DNA from: Branchiostoma lanceolatum
Lineage: Eukaryota > Chordata > Leptocardii > Amphioxiformes > Branchiostomatidae
Length of the DNA: 64,000 bases
Assembly: GCF_035083965.1 (NCBI RefSeq)
Contig: NC_089724.1
Span: 10,162,910-10,226,909, forward strand
Reading direction: 5' to 3'
The notes under the pieces are model-generated. The model ran no database searches. It was given only the letters and a program-made list of their open reading frames with translations, and was not told the DNA's origin. Below are positions 1-9,200 of this stretch, one piece after another. Numbering within the stretch: the stretch's first letter is position 1; every line of letters begins with the position of its first letter. Made by a program: the position numbers and the translations under genes.

Positions 1-408
1 ATAATTAATTTTTTTTTTTTGCACTGTCTGCAAGTTCAATGACTCTAAAGCTAACATCCGGTGTCAATCCTAGAGATGCCTTTTTGGCAGCAAAGCCGTT
101 TCTGTGTCACGTAGTCGCCTTTGGAGTTTATAATCTGTTATTACATATTTGTATGGTATGTTCTTCATGTTAATTCTCTGTTATCATCCTTACTGACTTT
201 AATGTTGACATTTTCAAATACTACCTTGCTATCTTTTACCGAGCTACCCTACCACATGTATATTAAGATAACCGGACGGAGACTATAGTCACTAAACGAT
301 CTTTGTGAAAGCTTTTCCTTCTTAGTTACGGTATCAACTTAAGCATGCTCACAGAACAGATGTCAACAAAAGACATTTCACAAATCCATGTTTGCAACGG
401 AAAACATC
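1..408. other. Intergenic, no gene seen
   Basis: AT-rich sequence downstream of the dermatopontin-like gene. No coding pattern, repeat or RNA gene was recognised on either strand. Confidence 0.5.
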
Positions 409-414
409 TTTATT
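409..414 (-). promoter_or_regulatory. Candidate polyadenylation signal of the dermatopontin-like gene
   Basis: TTTATT on the plus strand reads AATAAA on the gene strand, about 735 nt past the stop codon at 1150. No other clear AATAAA lies between the two, so the 3' UTR probably ends just below this site. This is inferred from position only. Confidence 0.4.
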
Positions 415-1149
415 AAAAACTGACCACAATTGAATATAAACTAAAAGGTACAGTTTCGCAACTGTATAGCAGCAATGGACGATTTACATGACGGGCATCT
501 AATTATCGATATAAACTTGTCACTCAAATGTACAATTTACTGGCATGAAGTCCTGATCAACGATGTACAGTACAAAACAAAAACAACACATATTTGAAAA
601 ATGAACAATATAGATTCACGACGTATCAGGCTAACTACGTAATACGCCTTAACGTGCACTTGGAAACAAAATACATTGCCACCGCCCATTATTAGCATTC
701 AGATATATGATTCCTTACAGTCCCGGTGGAAAGGCAACTTTACGTCGTGGCATTCTATATCGCAAGCGTTAGCGGCTGGTCAGATAAGTGACGGTCAGAA
801 AAGGCTGACGATTTACAGCCCTAAACATCTGTATAAAAGTTGCCATGCTTATTACTAGAAATACTATCGCTATGCATATAGGATACAGCTCAAGTTGATT
901 ATAAAAAACTGTGATAAATCCTTGCAGGTAAATACTACGAGCCCTGGTTAGCCTGCCTATGAAAAATGCAATACAAACACCATAAATGGAAGAACGAAAT
1001 ATTTTGTTGTTGGCGCCGCACAAACATTAAAAAAATGAAATAAAAACTTGTGATACAAAATCTAAAATTGTTATACAAAAATACAGACTTCACAAGATGG
1101 TCATGGAATGCAGCATTTTCACCACTTTTGCAGAAGGTGTCGTCTGGAC

Positions 1150-2556
1150 CTAGGGCAGGTTGATCAAGCAGATCTGGTACTGGTAACGCCGGTCCCTGTG
1201 GAGATTGAAGAACAAGATATCGTCAGAGGTCGCAAACAAAGTAACAAACAAACAAGTAAGCAAACAAAAAAATCAATAGAATTACGGCCTCATCGGTGAC
1301 AAGAAACTGATAATACATAGTAATAAAATTCCCATCATTTACCACCATAGAATTACAGTATCTTCTCATTAATTTTTCAAATTAGGCCTTCATTTGCATA
1401 ATTGATACCTACCAATATTCATGTCTTTCTCAGTCACATATGTCACATGTTTGAGAGTCCTATCTTTGAATGCATTATTTCAAGGTCCCAAAGACCTACC
1501 CACAAACCAAGTATGAAGACAATCCATCTAGGCATTCTTGAGTTATCGTGTTCACACATGTACACACACAGACACACACGGACGTTGACGAAAACAGCGA
1601 AGGTAATGAAAGTATCATTTTTAATAGTTACCCGCGTCTGCCGTCATGGAAACTGTGCATGCCCCTGAGGTAGTACCCGCTGGGCACGGTGTAGTCACCG
1701 GGAAGGTCGAACTCATTTGCATAGTTGGACTGGGCGTGGTTGAATGTCGTCATGTCGTTCACCTTAGAGCACTTCAGCTGTAGAGGAAATTTGAAATCAT
1801 GTTTGAATACAACATCCTGCTCTTTGATGGAAACAGCGTGATTTACATAGAAAATTCTTAATACCTTTCTTGCGGTGTAGTGATGATAGTGACGTAAAAG
1901 GCATGTGTGAAGCTACTGTTATATAGTCTAAAAATCAAACAGCAGAGTGCATATCCGCGTTGGCTTTCTTAAAATATCAACATTTCTGTACCCCACAAAT
2001 GATCGTTTTCTTATCATATGTATCATATTTACAATAAGACTACAAGCTTCCAAGTTTTCAAAGGTTAAAAAAAGGTTAATGTTCTTGACGCGTATTAGGC
2101 CATATACTGATGTAGGAAACTGTAAAAATTTAATCCCAGACACAAGTATAACGAACTCACCTTCCACTTGCGGTCGCTCCCCCTGTGTTCGCTCCTGAAG
2201 CCGGTGACGATGGCGTTGAACGGACACTGGAAGTTCATGACGCCGTTGTACTCGTTCAGCCAGGCCGACCAGAACTGCTCGTCGAAGCGGGAGACACCGG
2301 GCACTGCCCCGCACTCGAACCGCCAGACCCTGTCTTCTACCGTGTTACAATGGGCGCTCCTGATGCGCCGGATGACCTGGCCACCGGGGCACTCGAACAT
2401 GAAAGTGGCGTCCCACGCGGTCTGGGCACCCGAGAGCGCGTCCGTGGGGTTAGGGCAGCGGCGACGGCGGCGTCGGCGGCGCCAGGCGTCACTCTGGCCG
2501 ACCAGCAGCCCGACCACAAGGACGGCGAGGAGAACGCGGAAGAGTGTGGTAGTCAT
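1150..2556 (-). CDS. DPT-like: Dermatopontin-like secreted matrix protein (3 exons)
   Basis: Exons 2556-2161, 1777-1632 and 1195-1150 join in one frame to about 195 aa, the usual dermatopontin length. The start is the ATG at 2556, which opens a signal peptide (MTTTLFRVLLAVLVVGLLVG). It is followed at once by eight consecutive Arg and then the cysteine-rich domain. Visible family marks are three D-R-x-W/Y-type repeats: EDRVWRFEC, SDRKWK joined across intron 1 to LKC, and GDRRYQYQIC across intron 2. All donors and acceptors are GT-AG and phases fit (0, 2). Dermatopontins are extracellular matrix proteins that bind proteoglycan or collagen; invertebrate members include lectin-like and agglutinating forms. 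The poly-Arg run is unusual. The family call is firm; the exact ligand is unknown. Confidence 0.9.
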
Positions 2557-2613
2557 GATGCTCTCAGCTGTGGTGTGGGGTTCTTTCACTAAAGTCTGTA
2601 GTTGATTAACGCC

Positions 2614-2620
2614 TTTATAT
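2614..2620 (-). promoter_or_regulatory. Candidate TATA box of the dermatopontin-like gene
   Basis: The gene strand reads ATATAAA followed by GGCG, about 58 nt upstream of the ATG at 2556. A start site some 30 nt downstream would leave a 5' UTR of about 30 nt. This rests on motif and spacing only. Confidence 0.4.
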
Positions 2621-2661
2621 GCACGCCTTCTATTGTGTTTCTTTCCATATTCTAAGAACAC

Positions 2662-3866
2662 AAGAGCGAGGTTAAGCCCCAGGTGGGGCCAGGATAAAGA
2701 AGCTCCCAGTCACGTCAAGGAAACTGCGGTCGCACCGGAAGGTACATCAGGTCAATGACCTGACATTTGACTTCCGGTTTATGTCTCAGGTGCTTAGTTT
2801 TAACTAAGTACCTGAGACATACACCGGAAGTTAAAAGCTTGTTTGACATATTCGTAAACACAATGTTATTATGTAATAATAAACCATAGGCGATAATCTA
2901 TCGTTAGCTCTTTGCCATGAAACAATGCAAGTATATTAGGCTTTTTCGACAGCTAGGGTGTTACCGTGTTTCGCTGGACGTTACATGTGTCATTATCTAG
3001 TTATACATGGACAAACGAGTGGAAAAGAACATTAAGAATGTTGCTGAAACAAATTTCATGATAAAGCAGTGCGTAAGTTTGCCACCAAGGACGGATTTCT
3101 CCTGGCACTGCTCTCAAAATATTCCATTCCTTATAACGTTACAGAACAAGCCATTGTGACTTTTTATCTTTCCCTAGAAGATTATGTTTTCGGGAGCGTT
3201 CGTGTTAGTGTGTGTGTGCGGCTGTTAACACGATAACTCGAGAAGGCCTTCTCTCGGTACGTTGACGGTCAATTCATCAAGCGACGACCTTTCTAGGTTT
3301 CCCCTGCATGTAAATTTCCTGTCTTATTCTGACAACATCCGCATTAGCGACGATCAGTCAACCCTGTTAGACTACAGAGGATCGCAGAGTTTTGTTGTCC
3401 TTTAGAATTAATATTTGCAATTCATATATAATTAGGAGGGGCGGAGCATTATTGTTACAAGATCAGAGATCAATGATTACCAGGGGTGTTTTGTTTTAAC
3501 AGGTTGAAGGGGACCGCCAATGAATTTCACTATTCGGTCAAACATGCATAGTGCTGACCTAAGCTTATGAATGGCTAAGCTGTGAGTCAACAACCGAAAG
3601 TTCGATGACCCTTCGCCTACTTCCGGTACCCGTCCGACTTCCAAGTACTTGGTTGTCAACATTAGCATTCCTGCCAGTGTCTTGGTATACGTAACTAGCT
3701 GTTTAAATGACACATAGAACATGTTATAAATTGCAAGGGCAGGGATAGAAGTTTTAGTTAAAGCTTTGGCTTACGTGTAAGTGTAATTATTATACGTTCA
3801 TTTGTAGTGTAGGTTGTTGTTGTATTCACTTTTACAGTGTATAGATATTTTTTCTGATCTATATAA
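2662..3866. other. Intergenic stretch with one hairpin
   Basis: No gene is seen. It holds a hairpin at 2770-2831 and, near 3185-3260, a diverged piece of the GT-rich repeat also found at 4510-4740 and 56250-56540. Confidence 0.5.
2770..2831. repeat. 62-bp hairpin (30-bp arms)
   Basis: The left arm begins ACTTCCGGTTTATGTCTCAG. The right arm is its reverse complement with two mismatches, and only two bases separate the arms. It lies about 210 bp upstream of the dermatopontin-like ATG. It could be a tiny MITE remnant or a cruciform-forming site. Confidence 0.7.
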
Positions 3867-4269
3867 GGCAATGTTAAGTTGGTTATATGGATGATATCAT
3901 CAAAACTCATACGAGCGTGCGAATAAAGAGATTGTCTTCATTATGAAATCTACGTGGTCAGGAAGGATGGAAAAAAGTAAACACACATGTATGATATACC
4001 GAAAATATGAATTCTTTATTCTTGTTCTTTTAAAACGTCTTATTTGACTTTGGAATTGACTTCGGTATTATACGACATTAGCATCTGTTTTCCGAAATAT
4101 CTATTTTTTTTGCAATTTACAGCTGTATCTTCTCATTTTTCAGTTGCTTTTTACGACTTACAGTATGGTCTAAATTTTTTTTTTGAAACGGACGAAAGTT
4201 GAAGTGTGCGCGACTGTCATCCATATAATTAAATCCTGCCTGTCATCCATATAATCAAATCAACATGGC
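3867..4269 (-). mobile_element. TIR element family 1, copy A
   Basis: Ends are related to GGCCATGTTGATTTGATTAT and its complement, with a shared interior (GCGAGCGTGCGAATAAA near one end, an A/T-rich block near the other). It has the same orientation as the copies at 20127 and 35827 and the opposite orientation to those at 30764 and 44091. There is no coding capacity, so it is a non-autonomous MITE-like element. The ends of this copy are the most diverged. Confidence 0.7.
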
Positions 4270-5590
4270 GTAATCAGCAATAGGAAGAACATCATGGTTA
4301 TCTCATCTCCTCTCTATGGCGCGATTACCTTCTGATGACATGATGTATGGATTTGGAAAACACTTTTCGGAAAAGATGGGTGAGATACTAGTATTCTGTT
4401 TAAACCAGAGTTGTTTTTTCCAACTTATTTTCTGATGGTGACGTGAATGAGGGACTGTAACTCCATCCTACTCTTTCATATGTAGTTGCTAACGTTACGT
4501 GTTAGCTTTATTATCTTCGCCAAGAGGGATATGTTTTGGGGAGCGTGTGTCTGTGTCACGTGTGTGTGTGTGTGTGTGTCTGTCTGTCTGTGAACACGAT
4601 AACCCGAGAATGCTTGGGTGGATTATCTTCATACATGTATTTAGTATGTGGGCAGGTCTTCATGAGACCTAGAGATAGATATTGGGTCCCCCAACGACTT
4701 TCTAAGGTACTACAGGGGAACTTCTGGTTTTGATATATCTCGTGTTCTGGACATGCATATGCTATGGTTAGTCTCTACCGGACTTACTACGCCAGCTATA
4801 ATCATGATAGGGAGAGTATTTGCCAGGGAAGTTTGGCCACCAGAGGGTTTCATTTGCAAGCGCATTTACTCTGGTCATGATTTTTGAGTCTTTGGTAGCT
4901 CTTTGGAAGGAGATTCAGTCGTGTAGCGGAACTGCAGTGGCCGATTTTGTTTCAGACTTTGATAAGAGAATAACTCAAGAAGGTGTTGGAGGATCGTCAT
5001 GAATTTTGGTGTGAAGATAGCTTGAGCGATTATGTACATAACCATATACTAATTATGCAAATCGGAATCTAATTTGCATAATTAATGAGAAAAGTTTATA
5101 GTTCCGCTGCATTGCATGATAGGACTCTTCAACGTGCGATAGCTGTCAGTTGACACACTGGAGAAGATATTCCACTGGGCAGGAGTGTCATTTTGAGTAT
5201 GTGTTGTCTGAAAGACATCTCACTACCACCAGCATTGAACAACAAGCAATTTACATTTTGGCCAGCGTATGGGTTTATGGAACTCTAGTTTAAGCCTAGT
5301 TTTTCACAGTTGATATGAGCCCTTGTACGGACTCTTGTAATGTGCTTGGCTTCCATACTTCCCTATATTTGTGGTAATATCATCGGCTATGTATCATTGT
5401 ACCATAAAGCTATTCTCCAAGCAGAGGTTGGTGGAGAAGATTGTGACATTTTTGACGAAGCTTCCTGGGCGAGCTTAATACAATGTAGTTTACTCCCGAT
5501 TTACAAGAATTCCCAGAATTGCACAGGTATTTTTTATCATATGTCCCATTTTTCTGTCAGCCCTCTCCACCAAAGAGTGTTGATAGAAAA
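4270..5590. other. Intergenic, GT-rich repeat and one inverted segment
   Basis: No host gene is seen. At 4510-4740 lies a repeat starting near GGGATATGTTTTGGGGAGCG, with a (GT)n/(CTGT)n core and then GAACACGATAACCCGAGAA. At 5403-5460 lies a segment that is an inverted copy of part of the duplication beginning at 5591. Confidence 0.5.
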
Positions 5591-6172
5591 CGGGGCATAT
5601 GATAAAAATGTCACAATTTTTCTCCACCAACCCCTGCTTAAAGGGTACTATAAAGCACCCTCTCCCGTGAATAGCAGTCTTTATTCAATAACACAGTCCG
5701 GGACGTGACGTATGTGGTTCATTAGTGTTTATTCATACTTAGGATGAATGCATGATCAACTCGATAATGGCTGTGATTACATGACATTGGTCCTGCTACA
5801 GGCAATCAGCTACATATTCAAGAAAAGTACATGTACAATCAAGTCAAACTCATAGCGATTGCTCCAGATTATACCCCACGTATTATAAAAAAAAACGGGG
5901 CATAGGATGAAAATGTCACAATTTTTCTACACCAACCTCTGCTTGGAGAGCACTATAAAGCACCCTCTCTCATTCAATAGCACAGTCCGGGACGTGACGT
6001 ATGTGCTTCATCAGCGTTTATTCATACTGAGGATGAATACATGATCAACTCAATAATGGCTGTGATTACATGACATTGGCCCTGCTACAGGCAATCAAAT
6101 ACATATTCAAGAAAAGTACAATCGAGTCAAACTCACAGCGATTGCTCCTGATTATACCCCACATAATACATA
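5591..6172. repeat. Direct tandem duplication (about 290-bp unit, 2 copies)
   Basis: Copy 1 spans about 5591-5884 and copy 2 about 5893-6172. Both run from a CGGGGCATA..GATAAAAATG-like start, through ACAGTCCGGGACGTGACGTA, to GATTATACCCCAC. They differ by scattered substitutions and a small indel. The first part also pairs in inverted orientation with 5403-5460. It lies just downstream of the GPCR stop codon and may carry part of its 3' UTR. Confidence 0.75.
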
Positions 6173-6331
6173 TGACACCTGCCTCCGACCGCAAGTGTCC
6201 ACAGCCCAACTCTATAGGACCACTTCTAACACATCAAAGTACAAAGTACATAATGAACAGGTAGATACTAACATACTAACTATAAGCTATCGTATCAGTG
6301 CTTTTACATCTGGAACAGTCAAATCAATAGC

Positions 6332-7495
6332 TTACTCAGCAACCGTGGGTAGATCCACAACAGCAGGTTGTGATGTGTTACTTACTACAGCTATCTGTGG
6401 CGGGGCTGTGGCGTCCACACTCGGAGCTACATGTACTTGTGGGCGAACACAGCACCGTTTCACTCTGTTCCAACAATTCCCTAACTGCCGCCTGACTTCA
6501 TTCCTCAGCGCCGGTAGACGAAATGCATAAATTACCGGGTTAGCCAGAGCAAAGATATAGCAAAACACAATCGCCACACCCCAGCCTTCAAGGCTACCAG
6601 CTGCTAGGCGCTCTTCAATTGTAGTTAGATAGAATATGTTTAAAAAACGGATAATCTGGATGAGGAAAGGCAGCCAGCTTACAAAGAAAATAACCACTAC
6701 CATCCACAGGACGGTGGCCTTTTTCTTGGCCGATGATATGTGTTGAACGTCCGCGTTAGCACCTAACTGTCCGTCTACAAGTGCCTGTAGCCTACGTTTG
6801 ATGACTAAGTAGATACTAACATTGGTCTGGGTCACAATCAACATGACAATGAATATGATAGCTGTTAAAAGTATGATGTAGTTACCATCTAACTGTCCGA
6901 CACATCGTTCTGCACTGATTCCGAGGTTCTGACAGTTCCAACCCAGCATGACGGAGTAACAGAGAAGCGCGCTGCCCAGCCATGTTATGATGACCGCGGC
7001 GGCTGCGTGCCGGCCCGTGATGGTGGTACCGTAGAAGAGTCCGTAATGGATGGACACGTAGCGGTCGATGGACAGAAGGGCGATGCAGAGCAGGGACAGG
7101 TACAGCGTGAAGAACAGCGTGGTGTACAGGTCCTGGATGGGGGACTGGGCGCCGTCAGAGCGGAGCAGGAGCGGCAGGGAGATGCAGACCGCCCCGGCCA
7201 GAGTGTCCACGACAGCCATGTTTCCGATGAAGTAGTACATAGGTTTGTGCAGGACATGTCCTTTGACGATACCGAACACGATCAGCATATTCGGGACGAT
7301 GATAGCCAGTCCGAAAAGGATCGTGACAATGCTGAGTGCCGGGCTGCCGACTGCCTCGGATCCGGTACTCTTACACGTAGAAAAGGATTTCGCCAGTACG
7401 TCATCACCAGTGAGGTTGTAGCTGAGGAGGATCAAGCATTGCAACAGGCTGATGGGGGACTCCTCCTCTGAGATGGTCTCGGTTGAGTTTTCCAT
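6332..7495 (-). CDS. Rhodopsin-family GPCR, MECA/lipid-receptor-like, single exon
   Basis: An uninterrupted 387-residue frame from the ATG at 7495. The N-tail has sequons NST and NLT. Seven membrane segments follow, with class A landmarks: TM1 IVPNMLIVFGIV, TM2 NMAVVDTLAG, IDRYVSI at the end of TM3, TM4 ITWLGSALL, SWLPF in TM6, and NPVIYAFR in TM7. The usual TM3 cysteine is absent, while extracellular loop 2 has two cysteines (GWNCQ..SAERCVG). This is the pattern of the MECA group (S1P/LPA, cannabinoid, melanocortin, adenosine), and GWNC in particular recalls S1P receptors. A C-tail cysteine pair (RCC) may be palmitoylated. The ligand cannot be assigned. Lack of introns is common in these receptors. 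Confidence 0.88.
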   Translation of the reverse strand: MENSTETISEEESPISLLQCLILLSYNLTGDDVLAKSFSTCKSTGSEAVGSPALSIVTILFGLAIIVPNMLIVFGIVKGHVLHKPMYYFIGNMAVVDTLAGAVCISLPLLLRSDGAQSPIQDLYTTLFFTLYLSLLCIALLSIDRYVSIHYGLFYGTTITGRHAAAAVIITWLGSALLCYSVMLGWNCQNLGISAERCVGQLDGNYIILLTAIIFIVMLIVTQTNVSIYLVIKRRLQALVDGQLGANADVQHISSAKKKATVLWMVVVIFFVSWLPFLIQIIRFLNIFYLTTIEERLAAGSLEGWGVAIVFCYIFALANPVIYAFRLPALRNEVRRQLGNCWNRVKRCCVRPQVHVAPSVDATAPPQIAVVSNTSQPAVVDLPTVAE

Positions 7496-8083
7496 AGTTT
7501 TCTGGTAACGTCAGATGAGAGACAGATCCTCGCGGGTCTTGTGCGTGCTGTGGACTACCTTGTCGTGTATGCAGCCTCTTGGGATGTTCTTTGATACACG
7601 CCTACGGCAGTAACTTATAGTCTTCTCAGATGCCGGACGTTGTCAAACCAATGACATATCATATCCTATAACTAACATATTCAGGAAGGACGGTACCGTT
7701 CTGATTGGGTTATTGTTGCTACATCCCCTACTTGGCGATTCGCTGTTTGAGTACAGTACAGGCAAATTGGCTTTTCGTTGAGAAGCGGGCACCCCGAAGA
7801 ACCGAAAATTAGTGGATAGCTTTTCTATAACGAAGGCAAATTCATAGCAAAGTACCACAGGAAATCAAATGATTGGCTTATTGTTACTACACCCCCTGCT
7901 TGGCGATTGTTACGATTTGAGAACAGAACAGGCAAATTGGTTTTTCGTTGAGAAACGAATGCCTTGAAGAACCAGAAATTAGTGGATAGCTTTTCCATGA
8001 CGTAGGCAGATTCACAGCAAAGTACCACAAATAAGCAAATGATTGGCTTATTGTTACTTCATCTCCTGCTTGGCGGTCGATAC

Positions 8084-8178
8084 GATTAGAGAACAAAATA
8101 GGCAAATTGGGTATTCATTGAGAAACCAAATTTTGGTTTCTCAATGAATACCCAATTTGCCTATTTTGTTCTCTAATC
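8084..8178. repeat. 95-bp perfect palindrome
   Basis: Arms of 47 bp around one central base (8131). The left arm starts GATTAGAGAACAAAATAGGC and the right arm is its exact reverse complement. A near copy, longer by a few bases and with one mismatch, is at 8251-8353. The parental satellite unit supplies only one arm. Confidence 0.9.
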
Positions 8179-8250
8179 AAATACATATATGATGAAGGAG
8201 CACAAATTTGTGGATAGCTTTTCCATGACGAAGGTATATTTGATTAGAGT

Positions 8251-8353
8251 ATTTGATTAGAGAACAAAATAGGCAAATTGGGTATTCATTGAGAAACCAA
8301 ATTTTGGTTTCTCAATGAAAACCCAATTTGCCTATTTTGTTCTCTAATCAAAT
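8251..8353. repeat. 103-bp near-perfect palindrome
   Basis: Centre at 8302, 51-bp arms, one visible mismatch (GTATTC in the left arm versus GAAAAC in the right). Both this and the first palindrome are followed by the same downstream sequence, AAATACATATATGATGAAGG, so they were duplicated as one unit of about 171 bp. Confidence 0.88.
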
Positions 8354-8470
8354 ACATATATGATGAAGGAGCACAAATTTGTGGATAGCTTTTCCATGAC
8401 GAAGGTTGATTCATAGCAAAGTACCACAGCAAAGCAAATGATTGGCTTATTGTAACCACATCCCCTAACG

Positions 8471-9200
8471 TAACATGACCAGTTAACGTCCGATTTATTC
8501 AAAACGTTATTCATTCTTAAACCGCGTGGACGGAGCCAAATGTTTAACCCATGGGTAGAAATATCGGCTCTAGCTCTTCTAACAAGAAAATGCATGTTCT
8601 GTAAGTTTTTCTCCGCCTGTTAAACGCCGTGCGAGCATGTATTTATACTGGGATATATGGTGTAGAATTGTGCTAGGCTTACCCTTTATCGTCCACCTCA
8701 GTATTTTCCCTTCCCATAATACACCGTGACATGTGCACATGACCCAATCCGGACGTTAACTACTCCTGCACGTAAATAGGTCATGTTACGTTACTTGGTC
8801 TGGTTACGATCTGAGAACAAACCTGACAAATAAATTGTCTATTTCTTGAGAAACCAAATACGATGAAGAACAAAAAATGTGTGCATAACTTTATTTTCCA
8901 TGACGAAGGCACTGTCAGATTCATGACAAAGTACAACAACGACAAAGTTAAGTCAACTTTGATGACAACGACACTTTCGACAAGCTTTGACGGAATTGAA
9001 ATAGATTAGATTTGACAATTTGTTTTCATTCCAACAGCAATGGACAGCGGTTAAATATCAATGGACGGAGAGTCGTGCTTAATACAATATAAGTGTCACT
9101 ACTTAATGGTATGAATATTCTCCGTACTTGTTGACAACTATATATTCCTCAGCTATTGAACCGAGAACTAACTTGAACGCAAAACACACACAGTCTGTTA
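8471..9200. other. Intergenic
   Basis: Contains a diverged satellite unit (about 8800-8945) and the 3' flank of the NOX5-like gene. No other gene is recognised. Confidence 0.5.

Larger units (their letters stand above)
7703..8470. repeat. Tandem satellite, period about 170 bp, with two long palindromes
   Basis: Units start at about 7703, 7871 and 8041 (ATTGGCTTATTGTTAC and variants), and another at about 8440. Each contains GTGGATAGCTTTTC and GCAAAGTACCACA. Two units at 8084-8178 and 8251-8353 have turned into long palindromes and are themselves about 171 bp apart. A further diverged copy lies at about 8800-8945. Confidence 0.8.

Noticed and set aside
2168-2605. Plus-strand frames of 135-145 codons opposite the dermatopontin exon
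   Set aside because: Antisense shadow of a G+C-rich coding exon. The minus strand has the signal peptide, family motifs and matching splice sites.
7007-7471. Plus-strand 154-codon frame opposite the GPCR
   Set aside because: Charged low-similarity product, fully explained as the complement of the receptor.
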